From Ignavibacteria bacterium (GTDB lineage Bacteria; Bacteroidota; Ignavibacteria; SZUA-365): 64,000 nt of DNA. The DNA lies in the NCBI GenBank assembly GCA_016720835.1, contig JADKJW010000005.1, positions 1-64,000 of the forward strand, given 5' to 3'. The translations under genes and the position numbers were made by a program. Numbering within the stretch: the stretch's first letter is position 1; every line of letters begins with the position of its first letter. This document shows positions 1 through 9,600 of the stretch, piece by piece. The notes under the pieces were generated by a model. The model worked only from the letters and a program-made list of their open reading frames with translations. It ran no database searches and had not been told where the DNA came from.

Positions 1-201
1 TTCGCCACCACGGGATTGCATATCCGGGAGCGGAATTCCCGGACAACATAGTCACGGCCTGTGTATTCCAATGCGACTACGCCTTTCCATAGGTCCACCC
101 CTTGCGAGGAAACTTGAGAAGCTGTTCCTACCAACGGAACTTGTGCCGGTGGATGCTCGTATACCGGCGTCCTTGAATGTCGAAACCAGGAGGGCTATCC
201 C

Positions 202-1665
202 ATGAAAGCACTATTGCTCGCCGCAGTGTTCACACTCCCCTTCACCCCTCTCGCGGACATGCCGCTGTTCGAGAAGACCTTCGGCGGCAGCGAGAACGAT
301 TTCGCCTGTTGCATGCGGCAGACGGCGGACGGCGGGTACATCGTCGCGGGACAGACGGATTCGTTCGGCAACGGGAGCGCGCATCAGCCGGACGCGTGGT
401 GCATAAAGCTCGACGCAGCCGGCACGCGGGAATGGGAGAGGACGTTCGGGGAAGCGGGGACGGCGGACGGCGCCTTCTGCGTGCAGCAGTGCGCCGACGG
501 CGGATACATCGTCGCGGGCAGCACGTCGTCCTACGGAGGACACTACCCCTCGATGTGGATACTGAAACTGGACGCGCGCGGCGACACGAGCTGGACGCGG
601 GTGTTCGAGGGACGCATCGCATCGACGTTGCGAAGCATCGCGCAGACGCGAGACGGCGGGTACATCGCCGTCGGAAACGGTGACGAGAACATCCTCAAGC
701 TGGACAGCAGCGGAAACAGGGAGTGGGCCGCGCGCTGCGGCCGCCTGCTGAACTGCGTGGAGCAGACGGCGGACGGCGGGTACATCATCGCGGGCGACAG
801 CATTTACCGGCCCCTGGACTTTGGATACATCCCCTCCCTCTCCATCGTGAAGCTCGACGCGCGGGGCAAGGAGGAATGGCGCAATCCCCTCGGCAACAGC
901 TTCACCGGCCGCGCCAACGCCATACTGCAGTGCGCGGATGGAGGATACATCCTCGCGGGCGACAGCATCGGTTTCCGATCGGCGTCCGACTACTCCCCCT
1001 TCCTCATCGCCATGAAACTCGACGCCAATGGGCACAGGGTCTGGAGCCGCGCCGGACGGGAGTTTTCGAGCGCCCAATGCGCGCGGTCCTGCGCGGACGG
1101 CGGCGTCATCGTGGCAGGCAACACGCTGGACGACGGGCACGCGCCCGACATGCTCCTCATGAAACTCGACGCGGACGGCCGCGAAGCGTGGGCGAAGGCC
1201 TACGGCAGCGCGGGCGGCTGGCAGTACGCCTCCTCGGCCGAGCAATGCACCGACGGCGGCTACATCGTCGCCGGGCAGACGGACTCCGAGGGCCAGGGGC
1301 ATTACGACCTGTGGATACTCAAACGGGACCAGAACGGGGACGGGCCGGGACCGACGGGAATTTCGGACGAGGGCGTCGACGGAAGGTCGGGATTTTCGCT
1401 GTCGCAGAATTATCCGAATCCGCTGGTCACCGTCACGAACATCGAATACCGCATCCCCCGCGAAGCGGATGTGCGCGTGAGCATGTTCAATGCCGCCGGG
1501 GCGATGGTGAAGAGCTTCCCGGAACGGCGGCTGCCGCAGGGCCTCCATCTTCTCCAATGGAACGGCACGGATGAACACGGCGCGCGCGTTCCCGACGGGC
1601 TGTACTTCTATCAGGTGAGCGGCGGCGGATACTCGCTGACGCGGCGCATGCTGGTGCTGCGGTAG
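202..1665 (+). CDS. Secreted repeat protein with T9SS type A sorting domain
   Basis: The product is 487 residues with a short N-terminal signal peptide (about residues 1-18). Seven repeats carry a DGGYIVAG-like core, spaced roughly 50 residues apart, each followed by a KLD-type strand; this looks like a beta-propeller built for extracellular exposure. The last 80 or so residues start with SQNYPNP and continue as a FlgD-like Ig fold ending in RRMLVLR, which is the type A C-terminal sorting signal of the type IX secretion system. AGGAGG lies about 8 nt before the ATG and fixes the start. The ligand or activity is unknown. The next gene converges on it from the other strand. Confidence 0.85.
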   Translation: MKALLLAAVFTLPFTPLADMPLFEKTFGGSENDFACCMRQTADGGYIVAGQTDSFGNGSAHQPDAWCIKLDAAGTREWERTFGEAGTADGAFCVQQCADGGYIVAGSTSSYGGHYPSMWILKLDARGDTSWTRVFEGRIASTLRSIAQTRDGGYIAVGNGDENILKLDSSGNREWAARCGRLLNCVEQTADGGYIIAGDSIYRPLDFGYIPSLSIVKLDARGKEEWRNPLGNSFTGRANAILQCADGGYILAGDSIGFRSASDYSPFLIAMKLDANGHRVWSRAGREFSSAQCARSCADGGVIVAGNTLDDGHAPDMLLMKLDADGREAWAKAYGSAGGWQYASSAEQCTDGGYIVAGQTDSEGQGHYDLWILKRDQNGDGPGPTGISDEGVDGRSGFSLSQNYPNPLVTVTNIEYRIPREADVRVSMFNAAGAMVKSFPERRLPQGLHLLQWNGTDEHGARVPDGLYFYQVSGGGYSLTRRMLVLR

Positions 1666-1725
1666 CGGCGTCGACAGGTACACGCACGGGCGCCTCGCTG
1701 AGACAGCACCGTCGCGCGCCCCGCC

Positions 1726-2508
1726 CTACCGCTGCACGTGAATGAGCTGCGTGCCGCGAATGCCGTCCGCCGTGAACTCGAGCAGGTAGGAACCGCTGCG
1801 AAGGGCCGCGATATCGGCCGTGAGCACGTGAGAGCCGGCGGGCAGGAACTCCTCCCGGCGCAGGGAGCGGATTTCCTCGCCGGCGACGGTGTAGACGGCG
1901 ATGCGCACGGGGGTTTCGACGGAGAGCGAAAACGGAATGCGGAGGCGGTCGGCGGCGGGATTGGGCCAGGCGGCGTGCAATTGCGGCGAGGCGGGCAAGG
2001 CGCCGGGGCGGACCTCCACAACGGGTGAATACGCAAAGGAGCCATCGTTGTCGACGATGCGAAGGCGGTATCGCAGGACGGCGCCGCTGTGCAGGTCGGC
2101 GGGCAAACGATCCGCGTATGTGTACGAAGCGCCTTCACCCGCAACGCCTCGCGGCGCGACGAAGCCGCGCGCGCGCCAGTCGTTGTCCTGCCCGGCGCGC
2201 TGCACGTCGTAGCCCGCGCAGTTGCGTTCGGACGCGGTGCTCCAGCGCAGCAGCACGTCGCCGTCCTGCGGCGTGGCGCTCAGAGTCAGCAGTTCCACGG
2301 GGATGACGACGGCCTGGCATATGGCGGCGGCGTTCGGAAACGTCAGCGTCCCGAAACCGGGATTATTGGCGAAGATGGTATCGGCGCAGAGCGTCGCATT
2401 CGCGGGGATGGTGATCGCGGATCCGGCGGGGATGCGCACCACACCGCGCTGCGCCTGCGCCTCAGCTGCCAGCAGCAGGACGCCGCACAAAATGAAGAGG
2501 GGTCTCAT
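1726..2508 (-). CDS. Secreted protein with C-terminal T9SS-like sorting domain
   Basis: The product is 260 residues with a signal peptide of about 19 residues ending in AEAQAQ. The middle (about residues 70-165) resembles a fibronectin-like module common in front of sorting domains, with a W-STASERN-GYDVQR pattern. The C-terminus (about residues 175-260, HAAWPNPAADRLRIPFSL onward) fits a T9SS sorting domain with WPNP instead of the usual YPNP. It starts 15 nt downstream of the stop of the YadA/S74 gene, so the two are probably co-transcribed. Molecular function is not recognisable. Confidence 0.75.
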   Translation of the reverse strand: MRPLFILCGVLLLAAEAQAQRGVVRIPAGSAITIPANATLCADTIFANNPGFGTLTFPNAAAICQAVVIPVELLTLSATPQDGDVLLRWSTASERNCAGYDVQRAGQDNDWRARGFVAPRGVAGEGASYTYADRLPADLHSGAVLRYRLRIVDNDGSFAYSPVVEVRPGALPASPQLHAAWPNPAADRLRIPFSLSVETPVRIAVYTVAGEEIRSLRREEFLPAGSHVLTADIAALRSGSYLLEFTADGIRGTQLIHVQR

Positions 2509-2523
2509 TGCGCGCTCCCGCGG

Positions 2524-3978
2524 TCAGCGCGGGGTGATGAGGGAGGCCTGCTTCTGCAGGGAGACGGCACTCTGCCCCGCGGGGCAGTCCTCCTCGTCGT
2601 CGTCGGCCGCGAGCAGGGTTTCGAGCTTCGCCATGCGCGCCTGCAGCGCCGTGAACGCGGCCGCCTGCTTCTCGAGACGCGCGATGCGATCCTGCAGCAG
2701 GGCGATTTCGTCCGTCTTGCTCTTCAATTCCGCGGTGCGTTTTTCCAGCGCCTGTATCGTGATGCAGAGGATGCCGTCCACATCGGCCGTCGCGAGCGAA
2801 GTATCGGTGCCGACGACGCCGACGCCGTCGCGCCCGAATGCCGCGAACCAGTCCTGCGCCATGGGTCCGTAATGCCGCTGTCCGTCGCCCTTGTAGCTCC
2901 AGCTTCCGAGACGGAGCGTGGCGAAGCTGCGCAGCGTCGCTTCCGCGTCGATCGTATGGAAGCGTTCCTTTTTCGTGGAATCCGAGATGGTGGACCAGGA
3001 GCCGTCGCTGTTGCCCATGTACACTCCCAGGCTGCGTCCGGAATTCGTGTAGAAATAATAGCCGCCGGAGAAACGCGCGCCGAAGCGGTTGTCCGACACC
3101 GCGGTGTAGACCGTGGTGGTGCTCGCATCGCCGATCATGAGGGTGCCCGTGCGTCCGCCGGTGCTCACGTAGGTGCCCATGGCGGTGGAGGATTCGCCGC
3201 TGGCAGTGGTGGCGTAGCCCATCGCGATGGAGTAGTCGCCGCTCGCCGTGGCGCTTCGGCCCATCGCAACCGCATAGGTGCCGGACGCTTCCGATCCGTA
3301 GCCGAATGCAGTCGCGGCATTCCCGGATGCGGTGACGACCTGTCCCGCGGCGAACGCGTTGTCACCGCTCGCCGTGGCGCTCTGTCCGATTGCGGTGGAT
3401 GCCGAGCCGCTGGCGACGGTTCCATACCCGAACGCGGCGGAGTAGTTGCCGATGTTGGCAAGATTCCAGGATGTGTTGAGGGCCGAGCCTGCGCGGAAGG
3501 CCGCTTTCTTCGGATACCACATCATGCGGACGCCACCGCCGCTGATGGCGAGGTCGGTGCCGTTGTTGAGGCTGCCTCGCGAGATGATTCCGTCGGTGCC
3601 GTCCACCTGGAACGGTCCGGCGTCGGCGGTGATGGTGCGGCCCCCGCCAGCGGCGCCGAAATCGTAGGCCTTGTCGAGGGAGAGCGCCGTCGCTTCCCAG
3701 GTGGCCAGGCCGCTGGCGTCGGACGTGAGCACCTGACCGGCGCCCGGCGTGCCGCCGGTGATCTGGATCTGTCCACCCACGTGGAGCGCCGTCTGCGGCG
3801 TCGTCTGGTTGATTCCCACCCTGCCGTTTCCGCGGACGGTGAGAACGGTGGATCCGTCGTTTTTCTTTATCGAGAAACCCTCGGAGGCGGAATTTCCGGA
3901 AAGTTGCGATTCGATGTCCTGCGCGATGAGCGGCGCACTCCCGAGAAGAAGGATGCAGAGGAGAAGACTGGTTTTCAT
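2524..3978 (-). CDS. Surface protein with YadA-like head repeats and peptidase S74 chaperone domain
   Basis: Starting at the ATG directly before the signal peptide (MKTSLLLCILLLGS) gives 484 residues; an upstream in-frame start would put the signal peptide inside the protein. Residues about 165-280 are 14-residue repeats of the YadA/Hia head type (GYGTVASGSASTAIG), which form left-handed beta-roll trimers. Residues about 330-412 match the intramolecular chaperone of endosialidase (peptidase S74), including an SDSTKK segment with the Ser and Lys spacing of the self-cleaving dyad. A coiled coil and an acidic tail (DDDEEDC) follow. S74 domains help trimers fold and then cut themselves off. No T9SS domain is present, so the export route is uncertain. 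Confidence 0.85.
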   Translation of the reverse strand: MKTSLLLCILLLGSAPLIAQDIESQLSGNSASEGFSIKKNDGSTVLTVRGNGRVGINQTTPQTALHVGGQIQITGGTPGAGQVLTSDASGLATWEATALSLDKAYDFGAAGGGRTITADAGPFQVDGTDGIISRGSLNNGTDLAISGGGVRMMWYPKKAAFRAGSALNTSWNLANIGNYSAAFGYGTVASGSASTAIGQSATASGDNAFAAGQVVTASGNAATAFGYGSEASGTYAVAMGRSATASGDYSIAMGYATTASGESSTAMGTYVSTGGRTGTLMIGDASTTTVYTAVSDNRFGARFSGGYYFYTNSGRSLGVYMGNSDGSWSTISDSTKKERFHTIDAEATLRSFATLRLGSWSYKGDGQRHYGPMAQDWFAAFGRDGVGVVGTDTSLATADVDGILCITIQALEKRTAELKSKTDEIALLQDRIARLEKQAAAFTALQARMAKLETLLAADDDEEDCPAGQSAVSLQKQASLITPR

Positions 3979-4299
3979 GAGGGACCCCGATGTATATGGT
4001 AAATCGTGGCCGGCCGACCGGCAGCGCGCGAGCATGGAATGGTGGAAGTTTCAAGTGCAACGATGCGGAAAGGGCATTCAGTTCCCGGCATCGCACAGGG
4101 AAAGCACGCGAAGTGGAGGGTCCACGAAACACTCGAAGCACACGAAACAGGGTTGGGGGTTGCATCGGGCTGCCTGAAATGATACAATGCGCGTATGACG
4201 TAGCTTCTTCACGCATGGCGCGGCAATGCCCGCCACCACAGGCACGCTCTCGTGATGTCCGTCCGTCGAGTGCCGGCCGAGAACAGGAGTGGATACCGC

Positions 4300-4638
4300 A
4301 TGACCTACGAAACAACAAACATCGATGGCATCTGCGTGGTACGCTGCGCGGGCAAGCTGGACTCGCAGAGCGCCGGCGAGGCGGAAGCGACGTTCAACGG
4401 ACTGCTCGACGGCGGCGCGGAAAAACTCCTGATCAACTTCGCCGGCGTGACGTTCATCAGCAGCATGGGCATGCGCGCGCTCCTGACCGTCGCCAAACGG
4501 CTGCATGCCAGCGGCGGCGTCCTGCGGATCTGCTCGCTCAGTCCGGTGATCACCGAGGTGTTCCACATGTCGGGCTTCATCCATCTGCTCTACATCCATC
4601 CGACGGAAGAGGATGCGCTGCGGCATTTCGCCGGGTGA
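4300..4638 (+). CDS. STAS-domain anti-sigma factor antagonist-like protein
   Basis: The product is 112 residues and is a single STAS domain. It contains the phosphorylatable-serine region (FISSMGMRALL) seen in SpoIIAA/RsbV-type anti-anti-sigma factors. In that family the unphosphorylated form binds an anti-sigma kinase and frees a sigma factor or another output protein. The start was placed at the ATG preceded by AGGAGTGG; an earlier in-frame ATG lacks such a site. No partner kinase or phosphatase gene lies nearby in the window, so the pathway is unknown. It is divergent from the surface protein at 3978. Confidence 0.85.
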   Translation: MTYETTNIDGICVVRCAGKLDSQSAGEAEATFNGLLDGGAEKLLINFAGVTFISSMGMRALLTVAKRLHASGGVLRICSLSPVITEVFHMSGFIHLLYIHPTEEDALRHFAG

Positions 4639-4665
4639 GAGGACATGCGGGATGTGAGATGTGAG

Positions 4666-4843
4666 ATGAAGAGAATTCTCCCCGCGATAGGGATACTCCT
4701 GCTTGCGTGTGCGGCCGGGATCCGGGCGCAGCCGGTGCACGTGGTGCTGTTCACGCATATCGAGGACAACACGCCCGCGGCGGATTTGTCGACGCCGCAG
4801 GCGAAGCTGCGGGGGGGGCCGTGCGTCCTGCGCGGCCCGCCGT
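4666..4843 (+). CDS. 5' fragment of a secreted protein, lost in a GC-only block
   Basis: Only about the first 50-60 residues can be trusted. They begin with a clear signal peptide (MKRILPAIGILLLACAAG) followed by PVHVVLFTHIEDNTP, after which the sequence becomes almost pure G and C. The reading frame stays open far beyond this point only because stop codons need A and T, so the long proline- and glycine-rich extension should not be taken as protein. The rest of this gene, including its true end, is missing. Its family cannot be named from the fragment. Confidence 0.55.
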
Positions 4844-5745
<902 letters not shown>

Positions 5746-5862
5746 TGTCATACTAATCCACAGTGTATGTTGAGATTTGTTCTAATCCATTTCACGCATC
5801 CGCGCCGGAGCGCTGATGTCGCGCGGCACGTCAGGCGGCGTCGCGCGGGACCGCAGGCGACG

Positions 5863-6528
5863 TCAGCGCAGGCGCAGGAAGCGCTGCACGGCCTGGTGCG
5901 CGCCGGTGCGGAATTCGATGAAGTAGACACCGGCGGGAAGATCGCCGAGGGTCAGTTGTGTGCGGTGGGAACCGGGACCTGCGGACAGGTCGCGAAGCAG
6001 GGCGAGCAGACGGCCTGTTTCGTCGAGCAGCGAGATGCGCACGTCAGCTGGCTGCGCGAGCGTGAAGGAGACGGTGACCGGCGCCGCACCCCGCACGGGA
6101 TTAGGATAGGAGGGCAGCAGCGCGAAGACGGCGTCTCCGGCCGGGAGTCCATCGACGGCGCTCGGGATCGCGGGCACGGAATGCGGGAAGCGCAGCACGA
6201 CGAGGTCGGGTCCGTTCACGGCGGAGGGATTGCTTCCTCCAAGGGTGACGGAGCGCGCGTCCACCAGGAGTCCGGACGCGCTGAGGGCGGCATCGGCGAC
6301 GGTGGTAGGCGCGCGCATCGACGAGAGAATCGTGCCGGACGCATCCAACACCGTGGCACCGATGTCGAGCCGCGACGCGGCGCCCATGGCCGAGAAGGAA
6401 AGCACGACACGTCCCGCGGGATCGAGCGTGATCGAGGACGGAAGGACGGTCCCCTGCCCGAAACCTGACTGCGCGATACCGCAGAGCGCGACGAACATCG
6501 CTGCGTGTGTGAGTGCCGATCGTTTCAT
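5863..6528 (-). CDS. Small secreted protein with T9SS sorting domain
   Basis: The product is 221 residues with an N-terminal signal peptide (about 24 residues, ending GIAQSGFG). The N-terminal half is a short beta-rich region without a recognisable family. The C-terminal 80 residues (LLPSYPNPVRGAAPVTVSF onward, ending QRFLRLR) form a type A T9SS sorting domain. It lies 83 nt downstream of the 1,454-residue surface protein on the same strand, so it may share its transcript. The 3' end sits about 120 nt from the GC-only block and looks unaffected. Confidence 0.8.
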   Translation of the reverse strand: MKRSALTHAAMFVALCGIAQSGFGQGTVLPSSITLDPAGRVVLSFSAMGAASRLDIGATVLDASGTILSSMRAPTTVADAALSASGLLVDARSVTLGGSNPSAVNGPDLVVLRFPHSVPAIPSAVDGLPAGDAVFALLPSYPNPVRGAAPVTVSFTLAQPADVRISLLDETGRLLALLRDLSAGPGSHRTQLTLGDLPAGVYFIEFRTGAHQAVQRFLRLR

Positions 6529-6611
6529 TGCTGCGTATTCCTTATGCTGTGCGTCATGTGTTCCTGCGCTGTCCGCGTTTCGATATGCATCCGGTGTGCC
6601 TCACGTGCATG

Positions 6612-9600
6612 TCAGGGTCCGATGAACATGCCGCTGCACCAGCCGAAGTCGAAGAGCATCGGACTGGTGAATTGTATCGTCACAACATCGAAGGACTGTC
6701 CCGCCGGCGCATTCAGCGTGACGGTGCTCATACCACTGACCGCCACGCTCTCCGTCGCAATCGGATTGCCGCCCTTGAAACCGGTGATGAGGCATTCGCC
6801 GGGATTCTGTGCCTGTCCCTGGAAGGTGAAAGACGTGCAGCGCCATGGCGTTGAAGGATTGTTGACGTCGACGGTGCTCGTCATGTCGAACACCATGCCG
6901 CCGCTCTGTATGCCGATGTCGTTGTTGCTCGCGAGGCAAATGTAGCCCACGGGACCGCCCGCTTCCTGTTGCGTCATGTAGTGCATATTGACAGTCGCAA
7001 GAAGCGCGCTGCTGACCGGATCCAGAATATTCCATGTGAAGGTCTGCCCCGGCGGGATGGAGCTGCCCGTGCAGCTCGTCGTCAATTTGACCGGCTTGGG
7101 CAGCGGGCAGCATTCCGCACCGGGGATGCCCGGACTGCCGTCGGGGATATCGGTCGGCGTGCCTGTACCGACACCGAAGGCGCCTCCGCCCGCATGCGGA
7201 CATCCGTCACCCCCGTCACCTCCGCTTCCGCCGCTGCCGGACGAGGAGCCGGTTGCGTGCGCATTGGCGGTTGCGTCGCCACCGGAACCGCCGGGTCCGG
7301 CGATACCCGGAGGACTGCAGCAGTCTCCGCCGTCGCCGCCGAGTCCGCCCCACGCGTGCGCGTCGCCGTCGAGGCCGTCGGACGATGCCTTGGCCTTGCC
7401 GCTGTTTTTGCCGTGCACGCCGCCGGTGGCCTTGCCGATGCCACCGGGACCGCCCGCGCAACCGCAGCCTGTGCCGGGGCCGCCATCACCCGCGGTGCCG
7501 GTGGCGTGACCGCCGTTGCTCCCGACTTCCGTGGAGTTGCCGTCGGTGCCTGCAGTGCGATTGCTCTTGCCGCCCTTCCCTTCATTGGCCGTGGCTTTGC
7601 CGCCATCGCCGCCGGTTGCGGTGGCGTCGCCGCCTTTCTGCCCGGGACAGCCGGCCGCGCCCTGTTTGGGATCTCCGACAGCATCGGCTTCTCCGCCCTT
7701 GCCGGGTGTCGCAGTCGCGTCGCCGCCCTTACCGCCCGTGCCCGTGCCTGCTGCGGCACCGGCCGCGCCGACACCGGAATAACCCGCGTCGCCACCTTTG
7801 CCGCCGGTGGCCGTGGCGTTGCCGCCCTTGCCTCCGGTTGCTGTCGTCTTGCAGTTGATCGCGTCGCCACCCTTGCCTCCGACGGCTGTTGCCGTCCCGC
7901 CGTCGCCGCCGATGGAACCGGACACCTGGATATTGCCGGTGCCTGTGACGTTGCCCGTCGCGACACCCGCCTTCTTCGCTTCGCCGCCGGGTCCTCCCGT
8001 CGCCGTACCCGAGCCGCCGTCCTGTCCCTTCGTGCACTGGTTCTTTCCCGCGCCGCCTGTCGCAGTGGCGTCGCCGCCCTTCCCGCCGTTGCCGAGGATG
8101 ATGTTCGTGGGACCGGAGAAGGTGATGGATTTGGATGCATGGAAACCGATCTTGCCCGGCTTGCCGCCCGGGCCGCCGATGGCGGTGACGGACTGACCCG
8201 GACCGCCGACCTTGGTGTCGCTGCTGCCGTCGCCGCCGTCGCTGCCGAAGAAGAAACCGCCGGCGACGTCGATGTCCTTGCCGGTGATATCCATGTCGCC
8301 ACCGTTTCCGCCCGCTTTCCCGTGTCCGTCCTTCGAAGGAGGTCCGCCGTTTCCTCCGTTTCCTGCGCCGAAGAGTCCTCCGTTGATGGTGACCTTGCCG
8401 TTCGTCCAGAGCCGGAAGCTTGTGCCGGATGCTCCCCGGATTGCCTGTGCGCCGTTGCTGCCATTCGCTCCGATGATGCCTCCGATGGGGGTGATGATGA
8501 TGTCCTTTGAATTGAACAGGACGCGATCGCCTTTCCGTCCCACGATGATCGCGCCGATAATGGCGGGAGGCGGCGCGAGCGGGACCACTGCGATGGTCGA
8601 GCCGCGCGGAGGCGCAAAAGTGCTGGTGTCGGGTTTGAAGACGTACACCCACATCGAGGATGTCGCCGTCCGATTCGAATCGTCCGTCACGGTGGCTGTG
8701 ACCTCGTACCTTCCCGGCGCGGTGAATGCATGCACGGGCGCTTCGAACGCGGAGATGCCGCCGTCTCCGAAGGCCCACGCGACGGTTGCCGTGGAAGCCT
8801 CGGGGAGCAGTCCGACATCCGCGCGGAAAGCGACGCTGTCGTTGATGCCCGCGGCGTAGCCGTCCGCGGAAACGCCGAGTCCGACTGCAGCCGGTTCGAT
8901 GCCCGTGCTGTCGGTGACGAGCACGCGGACTTCGGCCGTTGCCGTGCTGTTCTCATTGTCGCGTATCGTCAGCGTGACGGTATAGGCGCCTGGCGCGCCG
9001 TAACTTTTTTCGATGCGGGCGCCGATGCCGTCTTCTGCCGGAATGGCGCTTCTCGTTGTCCCGTCCCCGAAGTCGATATCGAAGGTGACGGCGCCTCCGT
9101 CGGGGTCGGCGCCTTCGGCGAGGAAGGACAGCTCCGCGGGTGCTGCTGCGTTCATCGCCGTGTACGACTCGTCGACGCGCACCATGCCCACAGGCGGCAA
9201 CGGTGTCGTGGAGCGGCCATAGAACGGGATCGCGAACATCCAGTCCGCAAGCGTGGAATCATCGGTGACGCGCACGACGCCGTCGGAGAACACACCGCTG
9301 TTCGCACTGACGCTGTCGAGACGGAAGTCGCCCGCGGCGAACAGCAGGAGATCGGGAGCGAGACCGGCCGGCGTGCAGCGGTTGTCGATGCGACCCGTAA
9401 CGAGCAATGCGCCGTTGCTGCGCAATGCCAACGCGTGACAGTTGCTCAGAACGGTCCCGCGCACCGCGATGCTGTCGCGCGCGCAGAGTACGGCATCACC
9501 GCTGAAGCGGAGCGTCGCGCCCACCTGCACGATCACATGGTCGAAGCAATGCGTGCCGGGGCCCAGCGTGGTGTCGCTCGCGACCACGAGCGCATTGACG

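Noticed and set aside
2524..3978. Prophage tail-fibre gene
   Set aside because: The S74 domain invites this, but the signal peptide, YadA repeats and complete lack of phage genes around it favour a cellular surface protein.
2089..4002. Long plus-strand open frame opposite the YadA/S74 and T9SS genes
   Set aside because: It is arginine-, glycine- and alanine-rich without any domain, and lies antisense to two genes with clear signal peptides and domains. High GC makes such shadow frames common.
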